Source of the DNA: JAANXG01 sp963731035
GTDB taxonomy: Bacteria > Pseudomonadota > Gammaproteobacteria > Arenicellales > JAANXG01
Reading direction: 5' to 3'
Length of the DNA: 64,000 bases
NCBI GenBank assembly: GCA_963731035.1
Contig: CAVSUY010000026.1
Coordinates: 31,361 to 95,360 of the forward strand
The notes beneath the pieces were generated by a model. That model did not search any database. It was not told the origin of the DNA and saw only the letters and a program-made list of their open reading frames with translations. This document shows, piece after piece, positions 35,711 through 44,056 of the stretch (the stretch's first letter is position 1; each line of letters begins with the position of its first letter). The position numbers and the translations under genes are program-made.

Positions 35711-36889
35711 TCATCCATTGGTCAATTTTCTGGCTTGCTCTACCCATTCTTCCCTTTGAATGCGCCCCTTCAAAGCCAGTTGTTCGTCTATCTTCTCCAC
35801 GTCCTGGTCGGTCCAGGATGCGACCTGAGACAGGCTGGTGACGCCGATTGCCGCGAGCTTGGCTGACAGCACGGGCCCCAGCCCCTTGATTTGCGTCAGG
35901 TCGTCGCCCGTCGCTTCTGCGGGTGCAGCCGCCGTTCCGGCGGCGTCAGCGGCGGGCGCCGGCGTTGCTTCATCTTGCGCAGGCGCGGCGGGCGCTTCAC
36001 CTTGCGCGGGCTCGGCGGAGGCGACGGGCGCTTCATCTTGCGCGGGCCCGGCCTTCGTATCGGGTGCGGAAACGCGCTTCGTGGGCGTCTTCTTGGTCAC
36101 CGCCGGCGCCTTTTTCTTGTGGCGCGAGGGATCCACGGCTACCACGTCGCCCTGATCGTTGACCTCGACGTACTCGTCTTCACCAAGATGCTCAGGCACT
36201 GACGGAGCGCTCTGACGCCCTTCGATAATGGCATCCGCGGCGCCGTCGACATACAGCTTGATGGCGCGAATCGCGTCGTCGTTACCGGGCACTATGTAGT
36301 CGATGCCGTCCGTCGAGCAGTTGGTGTCGACCACCGCCACCACGGGGATACCCAGTTTCTTCGCCTCGGAAACCGCGATGTATTCCTGATTCACATCGAT
36401 CACGAACATCGCGTCCGGCAGCCCGCCCATGTCCTTGATGCCGGCCAGTGAACGATGGAGCTTGTCGTACTCCCGGCGCAGTTCCAGCGCCTCCTTCTTG
36501 TTTACACGGTTGATCGTGCCGTCGGCGATCTGTCCCTCCAGATCCTTGAGACGATCAATGGAATTCTTTACCGTCTTGAAATTGGTCAGCATCCCACCCA
36601 GCCAGCGATGGGAAACATAGGGGCAGCCGCAGCGCTCGGCGGCCTCCTTGACATGCTTGCTCGCCGCACGCTTGGTACCGACGAACAGGATCTTGCCCCG
36701 GTTGGCGGCCATCTTTCCGAGGAAATTCATGGCTTCCTCGAACAGGGGCAGTGTCTGTTCCAGGTTGATGATGTGGATCTTGTTGCGCTCGCCGAAGATA
36801 TAGGGGCGCATCTTGGGGGACCAGTAGCGAGTCTGATGGCCGAAATGGACGCCGGCCTCCAGCATCTGTCGCATGGTGACTTGTGACAT
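35711..36889 (-). CDS. rpsB: Ribosomal protein S2 with a C-terminal helix-hairpin-helix extension
   Basis: 392 residues against about 240-255 normally. Residues 1-235 are a standard S2 (MRQMLEAGVHFGHQTRYWSP, GTKRAASKHVKEAAERCGCP, RWLGGMLTN). Then comes a low-complexity Ala/Pro/Glu/Lys linker (about 245-328). The C-terminal domain (about 329-392) contains LTQIKGLGPVLSAKLAAIGV, TSLSQVASWT, and KGRIQREEWVEQARKL. This matches the small helix-hairpin-helix module (DUF4332/COG3743-like) seen as tails on other proteins, for example alphaproteobacterial L21. The frame is uninterrupted and the stop is followed by tsf, so the tail is genuine. Its role (rRNA or DNA contact) is unknown. Confidence 0.93.
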   Translation of the reverse strand: MSQVTMRQMLEAGVHFGHQTRYWSPKMRPYIFGERNKIHIINLEQTLPLFEEAMNFLGKMAANRGKILFVGTKRAASKHVKEAAERCGCPYVSHRWLGGMLTNFKTVKNSIDRLKDLEGQIADGTINRVNKKEALELRREYDKLHRSLAGIKDMGGLPDAMFVIDVNQEYIAVSEAKKLGIPVVAVVDTNCSTDGIDYIVPGNDDAIRAIKLYVDGAADAIIEGRQSAPSVPEHLGEDEYVEVNDQGDVVAVDPSRHKKKAPAVTKKTPTKRVSAPDTKAGPAQDEAPVASAEPAQGEAPAAPAQDEATPAPAADAAGTAAAPAEATGDDLTQIKGLGPVLSAKLAAIGVTSLSQVASWTDQDVEKIDEQLALKGRIQREEWVEQARKLTNG

Positions 36890-37059
36890 GACAGGTTTTC
36901 TCCGTTCGGGTTTGGACAGGCCCGCGGGTCGGCATTCGTCGATCCGCCGAGTGGAGAGCGGTGTTCAGCGCTCCGTCGGAGGACACCCGGACGATTGCTT
37001 GAAAATCGGCCCGCGCGCGGATTCTGAGGGAGCATCGAGGGCGCCCCCAGTGGCGCGCG

Positions 37060-37088
37060 TTTATAGCACACACACCGGGGTACCGCAA
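37060..37088 (-). promoter_or_regulatory. Sigma-70-type promoter of rpsB-tsf
   Basis: On the minus strand TTGCGG (37088-37083) and TATAAA (37065-37060) are separated by exactly 17 nt. The transcript would start near 37053, leaving a leader of about 160 nt before the rpsB ATG. That leader contains several GC-rich inverted segments and could hold the S2-dependent autoregulatory structure known in proteobacteria; the structure itself was not resolved here. Confidence 0.6.
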
Positions 37089-37185
37089 TCCGCCACCTGC
37101 CCGCGCCCCGGGGCCGTGGTATCCTCCCCGGGGAACCCCCGATTTCACGTTGTCATTTCAATGAGTTGCCCCTATATCTTGCGCC

Positions 37186-37941
37186 ATGGCCATCTCCATT
37201 AAAAACGAAGACGACATCGCCCGCATGCGCGTCGCTGGGCGGCTGGCCGCCCAGGTCCTGACCATGATCGAGCCGCACGTCCAGGCTGGGATCACCACCG
37301 GCGAGCTGGACGACATCTGCCACCGCTACATCGTCGACGATCTGGATGCGATACCGGCACCCCTCAACTACCACGGCTTTCCCAAGTCGGTCTGCACCTC
37401 CGTGAACCACGTGGTGTGCCACGGCATTCCGGGGGACAAGAAGCTGAAGAACGGCGACGTCATCAATATCGACATCACCGTCATCAAGGACGGGTTTCAT
37501 GGCGACACCAGCCGCATGTTCATGGTGGGGAAGCCTTCCATCCTGGCTGAGCGGCTGTGCCAGGTCACTTACGAGTGCATGTTCAAGGGGATTGAGCTGG
37601 TCGGGCCGGGGACGCGCCTCGGCGATATCGGCCACGCCATCCAGACCCACGCGGAGGCCCACAATTTCTCGGTGGTGCGGGAATACTGCGGTCACGGCAT
37701 CGGCCGGGGATTTCACGAGGAGCCACAGGTGCTTCACTACGGAAAGCCCGGAACCGGCGTCAAGCTGGAAAAAGGCATGGTCATCACCATCGAACCGATG
37801 ATCAACGCCGGCGCCAAGGAAACCCGGGTCCTGAACGACAACTGGACCGTGGTCACCCGGGATCACAGCCTGTCCGCGCAGTGGGAGCACACCATCCTGG
37901 TGACTGCGGACGGCCACGAGGTCCTTACCGTCGACCACTGA
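37186..37941 (+). CDS. map: Methionine aminopeptidase type I
   Basis: 251 residues. Metal ligands visible in DVINIDITVIKDGFHGDTSR (two Asp), GHGIGRGFHEEP (His), ITIEPMIN (Glu) and QWEHTILV (Glu). It removes initiator Met from nascent proteins. Divergent from rpsB, and directly followed by glnD (22 nt), a conserved gammaproteobacterial order. Confidence 0.97.
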   Translation: MAISIKNEDDIARMRVAGRLAAQVLTMIEPHVQAGITTGELDDICHRYIVDDLDAIPAPLNYHGFPKSVCTSVNHVVCHGIPGDKKLKNGDVINIDITVIKDGFHGDTSRMFMVGKPSILAERLCQVTYECMFKGIELVGPGTRLGDIGHAIQTHAEAHNFSVVREYCGHGIGRGFHEEPQVLHYGKPGTGVKLEKGMVITIEPMINAGAKETRVLNDNWTVVTRDHSLSAQWEHTILVTADGHEVLTVDH

Positions 37942-37963
37942 GACTCCGTCCGGATCCAGAATC

Positions 37964-40645
37964 TTGTACTTCCCCAGAGCCAGCCTGTTCAACCGCCAGG
38001 ATTTCGAGCGGGACCTGGAGTGCTCCGACGACCACGTGGCCTTGTTCCGGGGCGTCATCCAGGCCGGGCGCCGGGTACTGCAGCGGGAGCATGAAGCGGG
38101 TGCCTCCGCGGCCACTATCGTGAACCATCACGCCTGGCTCATCGATCGGATACTGCATTATGCCTGGCAGGTGCACGCGACCCGGCTCGACGACACCCCC
38201 ATTGCCCTGGTGGCGGTGGGCGGCTACGGGCGTTCGGAGCTGCACCCGTGCTCGGACATCGATCTGATGCTGCTGTTGAAGCGGGACGACTACGCCCGGG
38301 TGAAGGAATTCGTGGAAGGTTTCCTCAGCTTTCTCTGGGACATCGGGCTCGAGGTCGGACACAGCGTGCGTTCCCTGAACGACTGCGTGACGGCCGCCAA
38401 GCGGGACATCACCGTGGCGACCAATATCATGGAATCCCGCTACCTGGAGGGGGACCGGGCCCTCGTGGACGCCATGCAGGCCCGAACGGGTCCTAAACGC
38501 ATCTGGAAGCCGGCCGAGTTCTTCAAAGCAAAGCTCGCCGAGCAGCAGGCCCGGCACCTCAAGTACGACGACAGCGCCTACGACCTGGAACCGAACATCA
38601 AGGAGGGACCGGGGGGACTGCGCGACTTGCAGACGGTGCTGTGGGTCCTCAGACGGCGCTACGGCATCACCGAGCTGAAACAGCTCATTGACCACGATTT
38701 TCTGACCGTCGAGGAGTACCGCCAGCTCATTCGTGGCCGTAATTTTCTCTGGAAGCTGCGCATCGGGCTGCACCACATCGCCGGTCGCTGCGAGGACCGC
38801 CTGCTGTTTGACCACCAGCGGGTACTCGCCGAGCAGTTCGGGTACCGGGACAATACCAATCATCTGGCGGTGGAGCAGCTGATGAAGCGCTACTACCGCA
38901 CCGTGAAGGACCTGCGCCTGCTCAACGAGATTCTCCTTCAACACTACGAGGAGGAAAACAGCTCTCGGCTTGGGTCCCGGGTCAAGGCCATCAACGACCG
39001 ATTCCAATCCTTCGGCGGCTATCTGGAAACCAGGCACGACACCGTGTTCAAGGAGCAGCCCTCCGCCATACTCGAGTTGTTTCTGCTGCTCGAGCAACGC
39101 CCGGCACTGAAGGGAGTCCGGGCCGGTACCATCCGCCAGCTTCGGGCCGCCCTGCACCGGATCGACAACACGTTCCGGAACGATCCCCACTGCAAGGACC
39201 TGTTCATGCGCATTCTGCGGCAGCCCGCCGGCATCACCCATGCCCTCAGGCGCATGAACGCATACGGCGTGCTGGGCAGCTACATACCGGTGTTCGGCGG
39301 CATCGTGGGCCAGATGCAGCACGACCTCTTCCACGTCTACACCGTGGACGCCCACTCGTTGTTCGTGGTGCGCAACCTTCGGCGGTTTGCCCTGGAAGAG
39401 CACGCCGACGAACTTCCCCTGGCAAGCGGGATCATGTCCCGGACGCACAAGCCCGAACGCCTCTATCTGGCCGGACTCTTTCATGATATCGCCAAGGGAC
39501 GCGGCGGCGACCATTCGATATTGGGGGAAAAGGACGCCCTGCAATTCTGCAAGCGCCACGGCCTGAGCGACTACGACGCGCGGTTCGTGGGGTGGCTGGT
39601 CCGTCATCACCTGCTCATGTCCCACACCGCCCAGCGCAAGGACATCAGCGACGCAGATGTGGTGCGCGAGTTCGCGGAGAACGTCGGCGACCAGGAGCAC
39701 CTGAACAACCTCTACCTCCTGACCATCGCCGATATACGAGGCACCAGTCCCCACGTATGGAACGCCTGGAAGGGGCGACTTCTTGAGGACCTTTACCACG
39801 CGGCCACCCGTTCGATACGCCACGGGCTGAGCGTGCCGCAGGATACCGCCGAACGGGTATCGGATATCCGCAAGGCGGTTCGTTCGCTGCTCCACGAGCG
39901 GGACGTAACTCCCGCGCAGCTGGAATCATTCTGGAATGCCCTGCCCACGGACTACTTTCTCAGACATTCGTCGGACGACCTGACCTGGCACGTCGAATCC
40001 ATTGCATCGAGCCGGGCTATCGACCTGCCGCTGGTCGACGTACGCTTCCAGCCGCGGCTGCACACGCTGGTGTTTCTGGTCTACGCTCCCGAATCCGAAC
40101 AGCTGCTGAGCCTTGTGACAAAAGGGTTCGAAAGGATGAACATGAACATCGCGGATGCCAAGATTCACACTACCAGCGCCGGCTTCGCCCTCTACACCTT
40201 CGTCGCCCTCGAGCAGGGAATGCACGACGGCGCGGACAAACGGCACATCGCGTACCTGAAGTCCGAGCTCCGCAACCGGATCATGCACGATCCCGATCCG
40301 GACTCCGACAAGGTCTACCGGCTGCCGCGCAAGCTCAAGCATTTCAATATCCAGACCCGCGTCGACTTCTCCCAGTCGCCCAATCACACCGTGATGGAAG
40401 TCATCGCCCTGGACCAGCCCGGCCTGCTGCACCGGGTCTCGAGATGTCTGATGCGCTGCAAGGTCCACCTTGTCACGGCCAAGATCGCAACGTTCGGGGA
40501 GCGGGTGGAGGACGTGTTCTTCATCACCGACCGGGACGGCAATCCGGTGACCAACCCGGAACAGCTCGAATCCCTGCAGCGGAGTATTCTGGCGGCCCTG
40601 AAGGTGCCGAAGACGGAGCAGGGAGAGACAACAGTGAGTGTCTGA
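37964..40645 (+). CDS. glnD: Bifunctional uridylyltransferase/uridylyl-removing enzyme GlnD
   Basis: 893 residues, family length. Nucleotidyltransferase motif VGGYGRSELHPCSDIDLMLL (about residues 85-104), PII-UTase domain, an HD hydrolase domain with LFHDIAKGRGGDHS, and two C-terminal ACT domains (starting near FQPRLHTLVFLVYAP and TVMEVIALDQPGLLHRVSRC). It uridylylates PII proteins in response to glutamine. The start is a TTG at 37964; it gives a family-length product. REP array C follows the stop by about 10 nt. Confidence 0.96.
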   Translation: MYFPRASLFNRQDFERDLECSDDHVALFRGVIQAGRRVLQREHEAGASAATIVNHHAWLIDRILHYAWQVHATRLDDTPIALVAVGGYGRSELHPCSDIDLMLLLKRDDYARVKEFVEGFLSFLWDIGLEVGHSVRSLNDCVTAAKRDITVATNIMESRYLEGDRALVDAMQARTGPKRIWKPAEFFKAKLAEQQARHLKYDDSAYDLEPNIKEGPGGLRDLQTVLWVLRRRYGITELKQLIDHDFLTVEEYRQLIRGRNFLWKLRIGLHHIAGRCEDRLLFDHQRVLAEQFGYRDNTNHLAVEQLMKRYYRTVKDLRLLNEILLQHYEEENSSRLGSRVKAINDRFQSFGGYLETRHDTVFKEQPSAILELFLLLEQRPALKGVRAGTIRQLRAALHRIDNTFRNDPHCKDLFMRILRQPAGITHALRRMNAYGVLGSYIPVFGGIVGQMQHDLFHVYTVDAHSLFVVRNLRRFALEEHADELPLASGIMSRTHKPERLYLAGLFHDIAKGRGGDHSILGEKDALQFCKRHGLSDYDARFVGWLVRHHLLMSHTAQRKDISDADVVREFAENVGDQEHLNNLYLLTIADIRGTSPHVWNAWKGRLLEDLYHAATRSIRHGLSVPQDTAERVSDIRKAVRSLLHERDVTPAQLESFWNALPTDYFLRHSSDDLTWHVESIASSRAIDLPLVDVRFQPRLHTLVFLVYAPESEQLLSLVTKGFERMNMNIADAKIHTTSAGFALYTFVALEQGMHDGADKRHIAYLKSELRNRIMHDPDPDSDKVYRLPRKLKHFNIQTRVDFSQSPNHTVMEVIALDQPGLLHRVSRCLMRCKVHLVTAKIATFGERVEDVFFITDRDGNPVTNPEQLESLQRSILAALKVPKTEQGETTVSV

Positions 40646-40655
40646 AGAGATGTCG

Positions 40656-41102
40656 AATCGCGACTGAAGTCGCTCCTACGATCCGGAGATCGGTACGGCG
40701 GTGAGCCGCAGACTGTAAGAGGGTGATGAATCGCGACTGAAGTCGCTCCTACGATCCGGAGATCGGTACGGCGGTGAGCCGCGGATTGTAGGAGAGTGAT
40801 GAATCGCGGCTGAAGTCGCTCCTACGATCCGGAGATCGGTACGGCGGTGAGCCGCGGATTGTAGGAGAGTGATGAATCGCGACTGAAGTCGCTCCTACGA
40901 TCCGGAGATCGGTACGGCGGTGAGCCGCGGATTGTAGGAGAGTGACGAATCGCGACTGAAGTCGCTCCTACGATCCGGAGATCGGTGCGGCGGTGAGCCG
41001 CGGATTGTAGGAGAGTGACGAATCGCGACTGAAGTCGCTCCTACGATCCGGAGATCGGTACGGCGGTGAGCCGCGGATTGTAGGAGCGACTTCAGTCGCG
41101 AT
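40656..41102. repeat. REP array C, 73-bp period, six copies plus an inverted terminal REP
   Basis: Direct copies start at 40656, 40729, 40802, 40875, 40948 and 41021. Each comprises the REP core GCGACTGAAGTCGCTCCTAC (one copy GCGGCTGAAG) and a spacer containing GATCGGTACGGCGGTGAGCC. The array closes with a REP in the opposite orientation at about 41078-41102. It fills the glnD-dapD gap, between two genes on the same strand. dapD begins 58 nt later, so its promoter must be at or inside the last unit. Confidence 0.93.
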
Positions 41103-41160
41103 TGGATCTTATAATCCACCTTACACCGCTGTCCTGTAAGCATAGATATAGAGAGAAACA

Positions 41161-41982
41161 ATGAGCGACCTCATCCAGACCATAGACGACGCATTCGAGA
41201 ACCGCGGGGAGCTGCGCCCGGATGCAGTGCCATCCGCGGTCCGGGACGCGGTGCTCGAAGCCATCGATCGCCTGAATTCCGGCTCCGAACGCGTCGCCTA
41301 CAAGAAAGACGGCGAGTGGCACGTCAACCAATGGCTGAAGAAAGCCGTGCTGTTGTATTTCCGCATAGAGGACAACCAGGTACTGCAAGGGGGGTTCACG
41401 CGATACTTCGACAAGGTCCCGCTCAAGCTGTCCGGCTACGATGAGCCGCGCTTCCGGAAAGAAGGATTCCGGGTGGTTCCGCCCGCCACCGTGCGCGAGG
41501 GCGCTTACATTGCCCGCAACGTGGTATTGATGCCGAGCTATGTGAATATCGGCGCCTACGTTGATGAAGGAACCATGGTGGACACCTGGGCCACCGTGGG
41601 GTCCTGCGCCCAGATCGGGAAGAACGTGCACCTGTCCGGCGGCGTCGGGATAGGCGGCGTGCTGGAGCCGGTCCAGGCCGCCCCTACCGTGATCGAGGAC
41701 GATTGTTTCATCGGCGCTCGCAGCGAGGTGGTGGAGGGAGTCGTCGTCGGTGAAGGCTCCGTTATCTCCATGGGCGTGTTCCTCGGTCAGAGCACCCGAA
41801 TACTGGACCGGGAAACCGGCGAGGTGCACTACGGCCGTGTACCGCCCGGCTCGGTTGTCGTATCCGGATCATTGCCGGCCAAAGACGGCAGCCACAGCCT
41901 CTACTGCGCGGTCATCGTCAAGAAAGTGGACGCCAGGACCCGCGCGAAAGTGGGGATCAATGCGCTTCTCCGAGCGGACTAG
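41161..41982 (+). CDS. dapD: 2,3,4,5-tetrahydropyridine-2,6-dicarboxylate N-succinyltransferase
   Basis: 273 residues. N-terminal helical domain, then a left-handed beta-helix of hexapeptide repeats. YVDEGTMVDTWATVGSCAQI, HLSGGVGIGGVLEP and DDCFIGARSEVVEGVVVGEG are DapD signatures. Succinyl-branch enzyme of lysine/diaminopimelate synthesis, feeding DapE two steps later. dapE follows by 6 nt. Confidence 0.97.
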   Translation: MSDLIQTIDDAFENRGELRPDAVPSAVRDAVLEAIDRLNSGSERVAYKKDGEWHVNQWLKKAVLLYFRIEDNQVLQGGFTRYFDKVPLKLSGYDEPRFRKEGFRVVPPATVREGAYIARNVVLMPSYVNIGAYVDEGTMVDTWATVGSCAQIGKNVHLSGGVGIGGVLEPVQAAPTVIEDDCFIGARSEVVEGVVVGEGSVISMGVFLGQSTRILDRETGEVHYGRVPPGSVVVSGSLPAKDGSHSLYCAVIVKKVDARTRAKVGINALLRAD

Positions 41983-41988
41983 CGGCAC

Positions 41989-43128
41989 GTGGACGACACC
42001 GTTTCCCTCGCCCGGGAGCTGATCCGGCGCCCTTCGGTCACACCGAACGACGCCGGCTGCCAGGAGATACTCCGCGCACGGCTGGCCGCTGCCGGCTTCG
42101 CCGTCGAGCGTATGCCTTTCGGCGCGGTATCGAACCTATGGGCTCGAAGGGGCAACGCCTCCCCGCTGGTGGTGCTCGCGGGCCACACCGACGTCGTGCC
42201 CCCGGGGCCCCTGGACGCCTGGAGATTCGAACCCTTCTCCGCCACCGTCGATGGCCAGTGGCTTTATGGGCGAGGCGCGGTCGACATGAAGTCCTCCCTG
42301 GCGGCATTCGTTACCGGAATCGAAAAGTTCCTGACAGAATCGCCGAAGTTCCCGGGTTCCATCGGGCTGCTTATCACTTCGGACGAGGAAGGACCCGCCG
42401 TCGACGGTACCGCCCGGGTGATCGACGTCCTGGCCGAAAGGGACGAGAAGCCCGACTACTGCATCGTCGGCGAACCGAGCTCCGATAAAGTGCTGGGCGA
42501 CACCATCAAAAACGGCCGCCGGGGGTCACTGAGCGGATCTTTGAAGGTATATGGCACCCAGGGCCACGTTGCTTATCCACAGGCCGCCGACAACCCCATC
42601 CATCGATGCGCGCCGGCGCTCAATGCATTGAGCGAAACCCGTTGGGACGACGGCAACGCACACTTCCCGCCGACGACATTTCAGGTCTCCAGCATTCATG
42701 CCGGCACCGGCGACGCCAACAATGTCATCCCCGGCGAGCTCGATATCGAGTTCAACCTCCGGTTCAGCACTGCCAGCACCCCCGATTCGCTCAAGAAGCG
42801 GCTCGAGGGGTTATTGAACGAGCACGACCTTCGATACGAGATCACGTGGCGGCTTTCCGGGTCGCCGTTCCTGACCCCGGCCGGCCCGCTGATCGACGCA
42901 ACCGTGCAGGCGGTGGAGACGACCCTCGGACTGAAACCGGCGCTGTCGACGGCGGGCGGGACGTCGGATGGACGGTTCATCGCCCAAGCGGGTACGCAGG
43001 TCGTGGAACTTGGACCGCTCAACGCGACCATACATAAAATCAATGAATGTATCGCAATCGAAGACCCGGACCGCCTCAGTCGCGTGTACTGCCGGATCCT
43101 GGGCGAACTGCTGCGCCAGCCACGGTAG
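41989..43128 (+). CDS. dapE: Succinyl-diaminopimelate desuccinylase
   Basis: 379 residues, GTG start at 41989. M20 metallopeptidase with zinc ligands in LAGHTDVVPPG (His, Asp neighbourhood), WLYGRGAVDMKSSLAAFV (Asp), ITSDEEGPAVDGT (catalytic and ligand Glu), and a C-terminal His in LNATIHKINECI. It releases succinate to give LL-diaminopimelate. Co-oriented with dapD. Confidence 0.96.
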   Translation: MDDTVSLARELIRRPSVTPNDAGCQEILRARLAAAGFAVERMPFGAVSNLWARRGNASPLVVLAGHTDVVPPGPLDAWRFEPFSATVDGQWLYGRGAVDMKSSLAAFVTGIEKFLTESPKFPGSIGLLITSDEEGPAVDGTARVIDVLAERDEKPDYCIVGEPSSDKVLGDTIKNGRRGSLSGSLKVYGTQGHVAYPQAADNPIHRCAPALNALSETRWDDGNAHFPPTTFQVSSIHAGTGDANNVIPGELDIEFNLRFSTASTPDSLKKRLEGLLNEHDLRYEITWRLSGSPFLTPAGPLIDATVQAVETTLGLKPALSTAGGTSDGRFIAQAGTQVVELGPLNATIHKINECIAIEDPDRLSRVYCRILGELLRQPR

Positions 43129-43147
43129 CCACGGATAATAGCTATAG

Positions 43148-43897
43148 ATGAAGTACTCGCACGATTCACTGCGGTTGGAACTTGCCATGGCCACGGACGT
43201 TGGGCAGATACGGCAACGCAACGAGGATGAGGTCCGAATCCTTCCGGAAGCCGGCGCCGCCGTCCTGGCGGACGGCATGGGCGGGCACCAGGCCGGTGAC
43301 GTGGCTTCGCGCCTCGCGGTTGAAGTCATCGCCGAGGAGATCACGAAGCACGAACGCGTGGACCAGCAGGCCCTGGGCACCTGGATACGCTCGGCCAACG
43401 AGGCCATTCGCGGCGTTGCCAACACCCACCCGGCCTACCGCGGGATGGGCGCCACCATCGTCGTGGCGGTCTGTCAGGGCGATCTCCTCCTTTTCACCCA
43501 CGTGGGCGATTCGCGGCTGTACCGTTTATGGAACAGCACGCTGCACCAGCTCACCGAGGACCATACCCTCGTTCAGCAATACATCAACGAGGGCATGATT
43601 TCGTCCGAGGAAGGCAGAACGTGGGCCGGCCGAAACCTTCTGATCAAAGGGCTGGGCATAGAAGAGACCGTGGAGCCGGCCTTCGGCCAGGCGACCCTGC
43701 GGGCCGGCCAGACCTATCTGCTGTGCTCCGACGGGCTTACGGATCCTCTCGACGATGGCCAGATCTCCGCCATCCTCTCGAATCCGGATTTCGATGCCCA
43801 AGGCGCCGCCAACGAACTGGTCTCCACCGCCAACGCCAACGGCGGCCCCGACAACATCTCCGTGGTGGTCCTTCGCGCACACGAGAAAGACGGCTGA
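43148..43897 (+). CDS. PP2C-family serine/threonine protein phosphatase
   Basis: 249 residues. PP2C motifs in order: RQRNEDE (22-28), ADGMGGHQAGDVAS (metal-binding, from 41), GMGATIVVAV, THVGDSRLYRL, LTEDHTLVQQYINEG, LLCSDGLTDPLDD and GGPDNISVVVL with the last metal Asp. It resembles PrpC/Stp1 phosphatases. The next gene encodes an FHA-domain protein, a common pairing in phospho-Thr signalling. No protein kinase gene is in the window. An internal ATG at 43187 is an alternative start. Confidence 0.92.
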   Translation: MKYSHDSLRLELAMATDVGQIRQRNEDEVRILPEAGAAVLADGMGGHQAGDVASRLAVEVIAEEITKHERVDQQALGTWIRSANEAIRGVANTHPAYRGMGATIVVAVCQGDLLLFTHVGDSRLYRLWNSTLHQLTEDHTLVQQYINEGMISSEEGRTWAGRNLLIKGLGIEETVEPAFGQATLRAGQTYLLCSDGLTDPLDDGQISAILSNPDFDAQGAANELVSTANANGGPDNISVVVLRAHEKDG

Positions 43898-44056
43898 GCG
43901 GCACCGGATTGCACATAGTGGCATCGCCGGGGCGCGATTTTCCCTCGCCAACCCCTGTTTTTACGGGGTGCAGCATATAAACTGGAATTGACGACGCGGT
44001 AATATCGGGACTGAACTTGTCCGCAACTCCAACACTGGAATCCGGGTTATCCACCG

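Noticed and set aside
34025..35866. 613-codon plus-strand frame
   Set aside because: Antisense to pyrH and tsf.
37925..39895. 656-codon minus-strand frame
   Set aside because: Antisense to glnD, whose NTase, HD and ACT motifs are intact.
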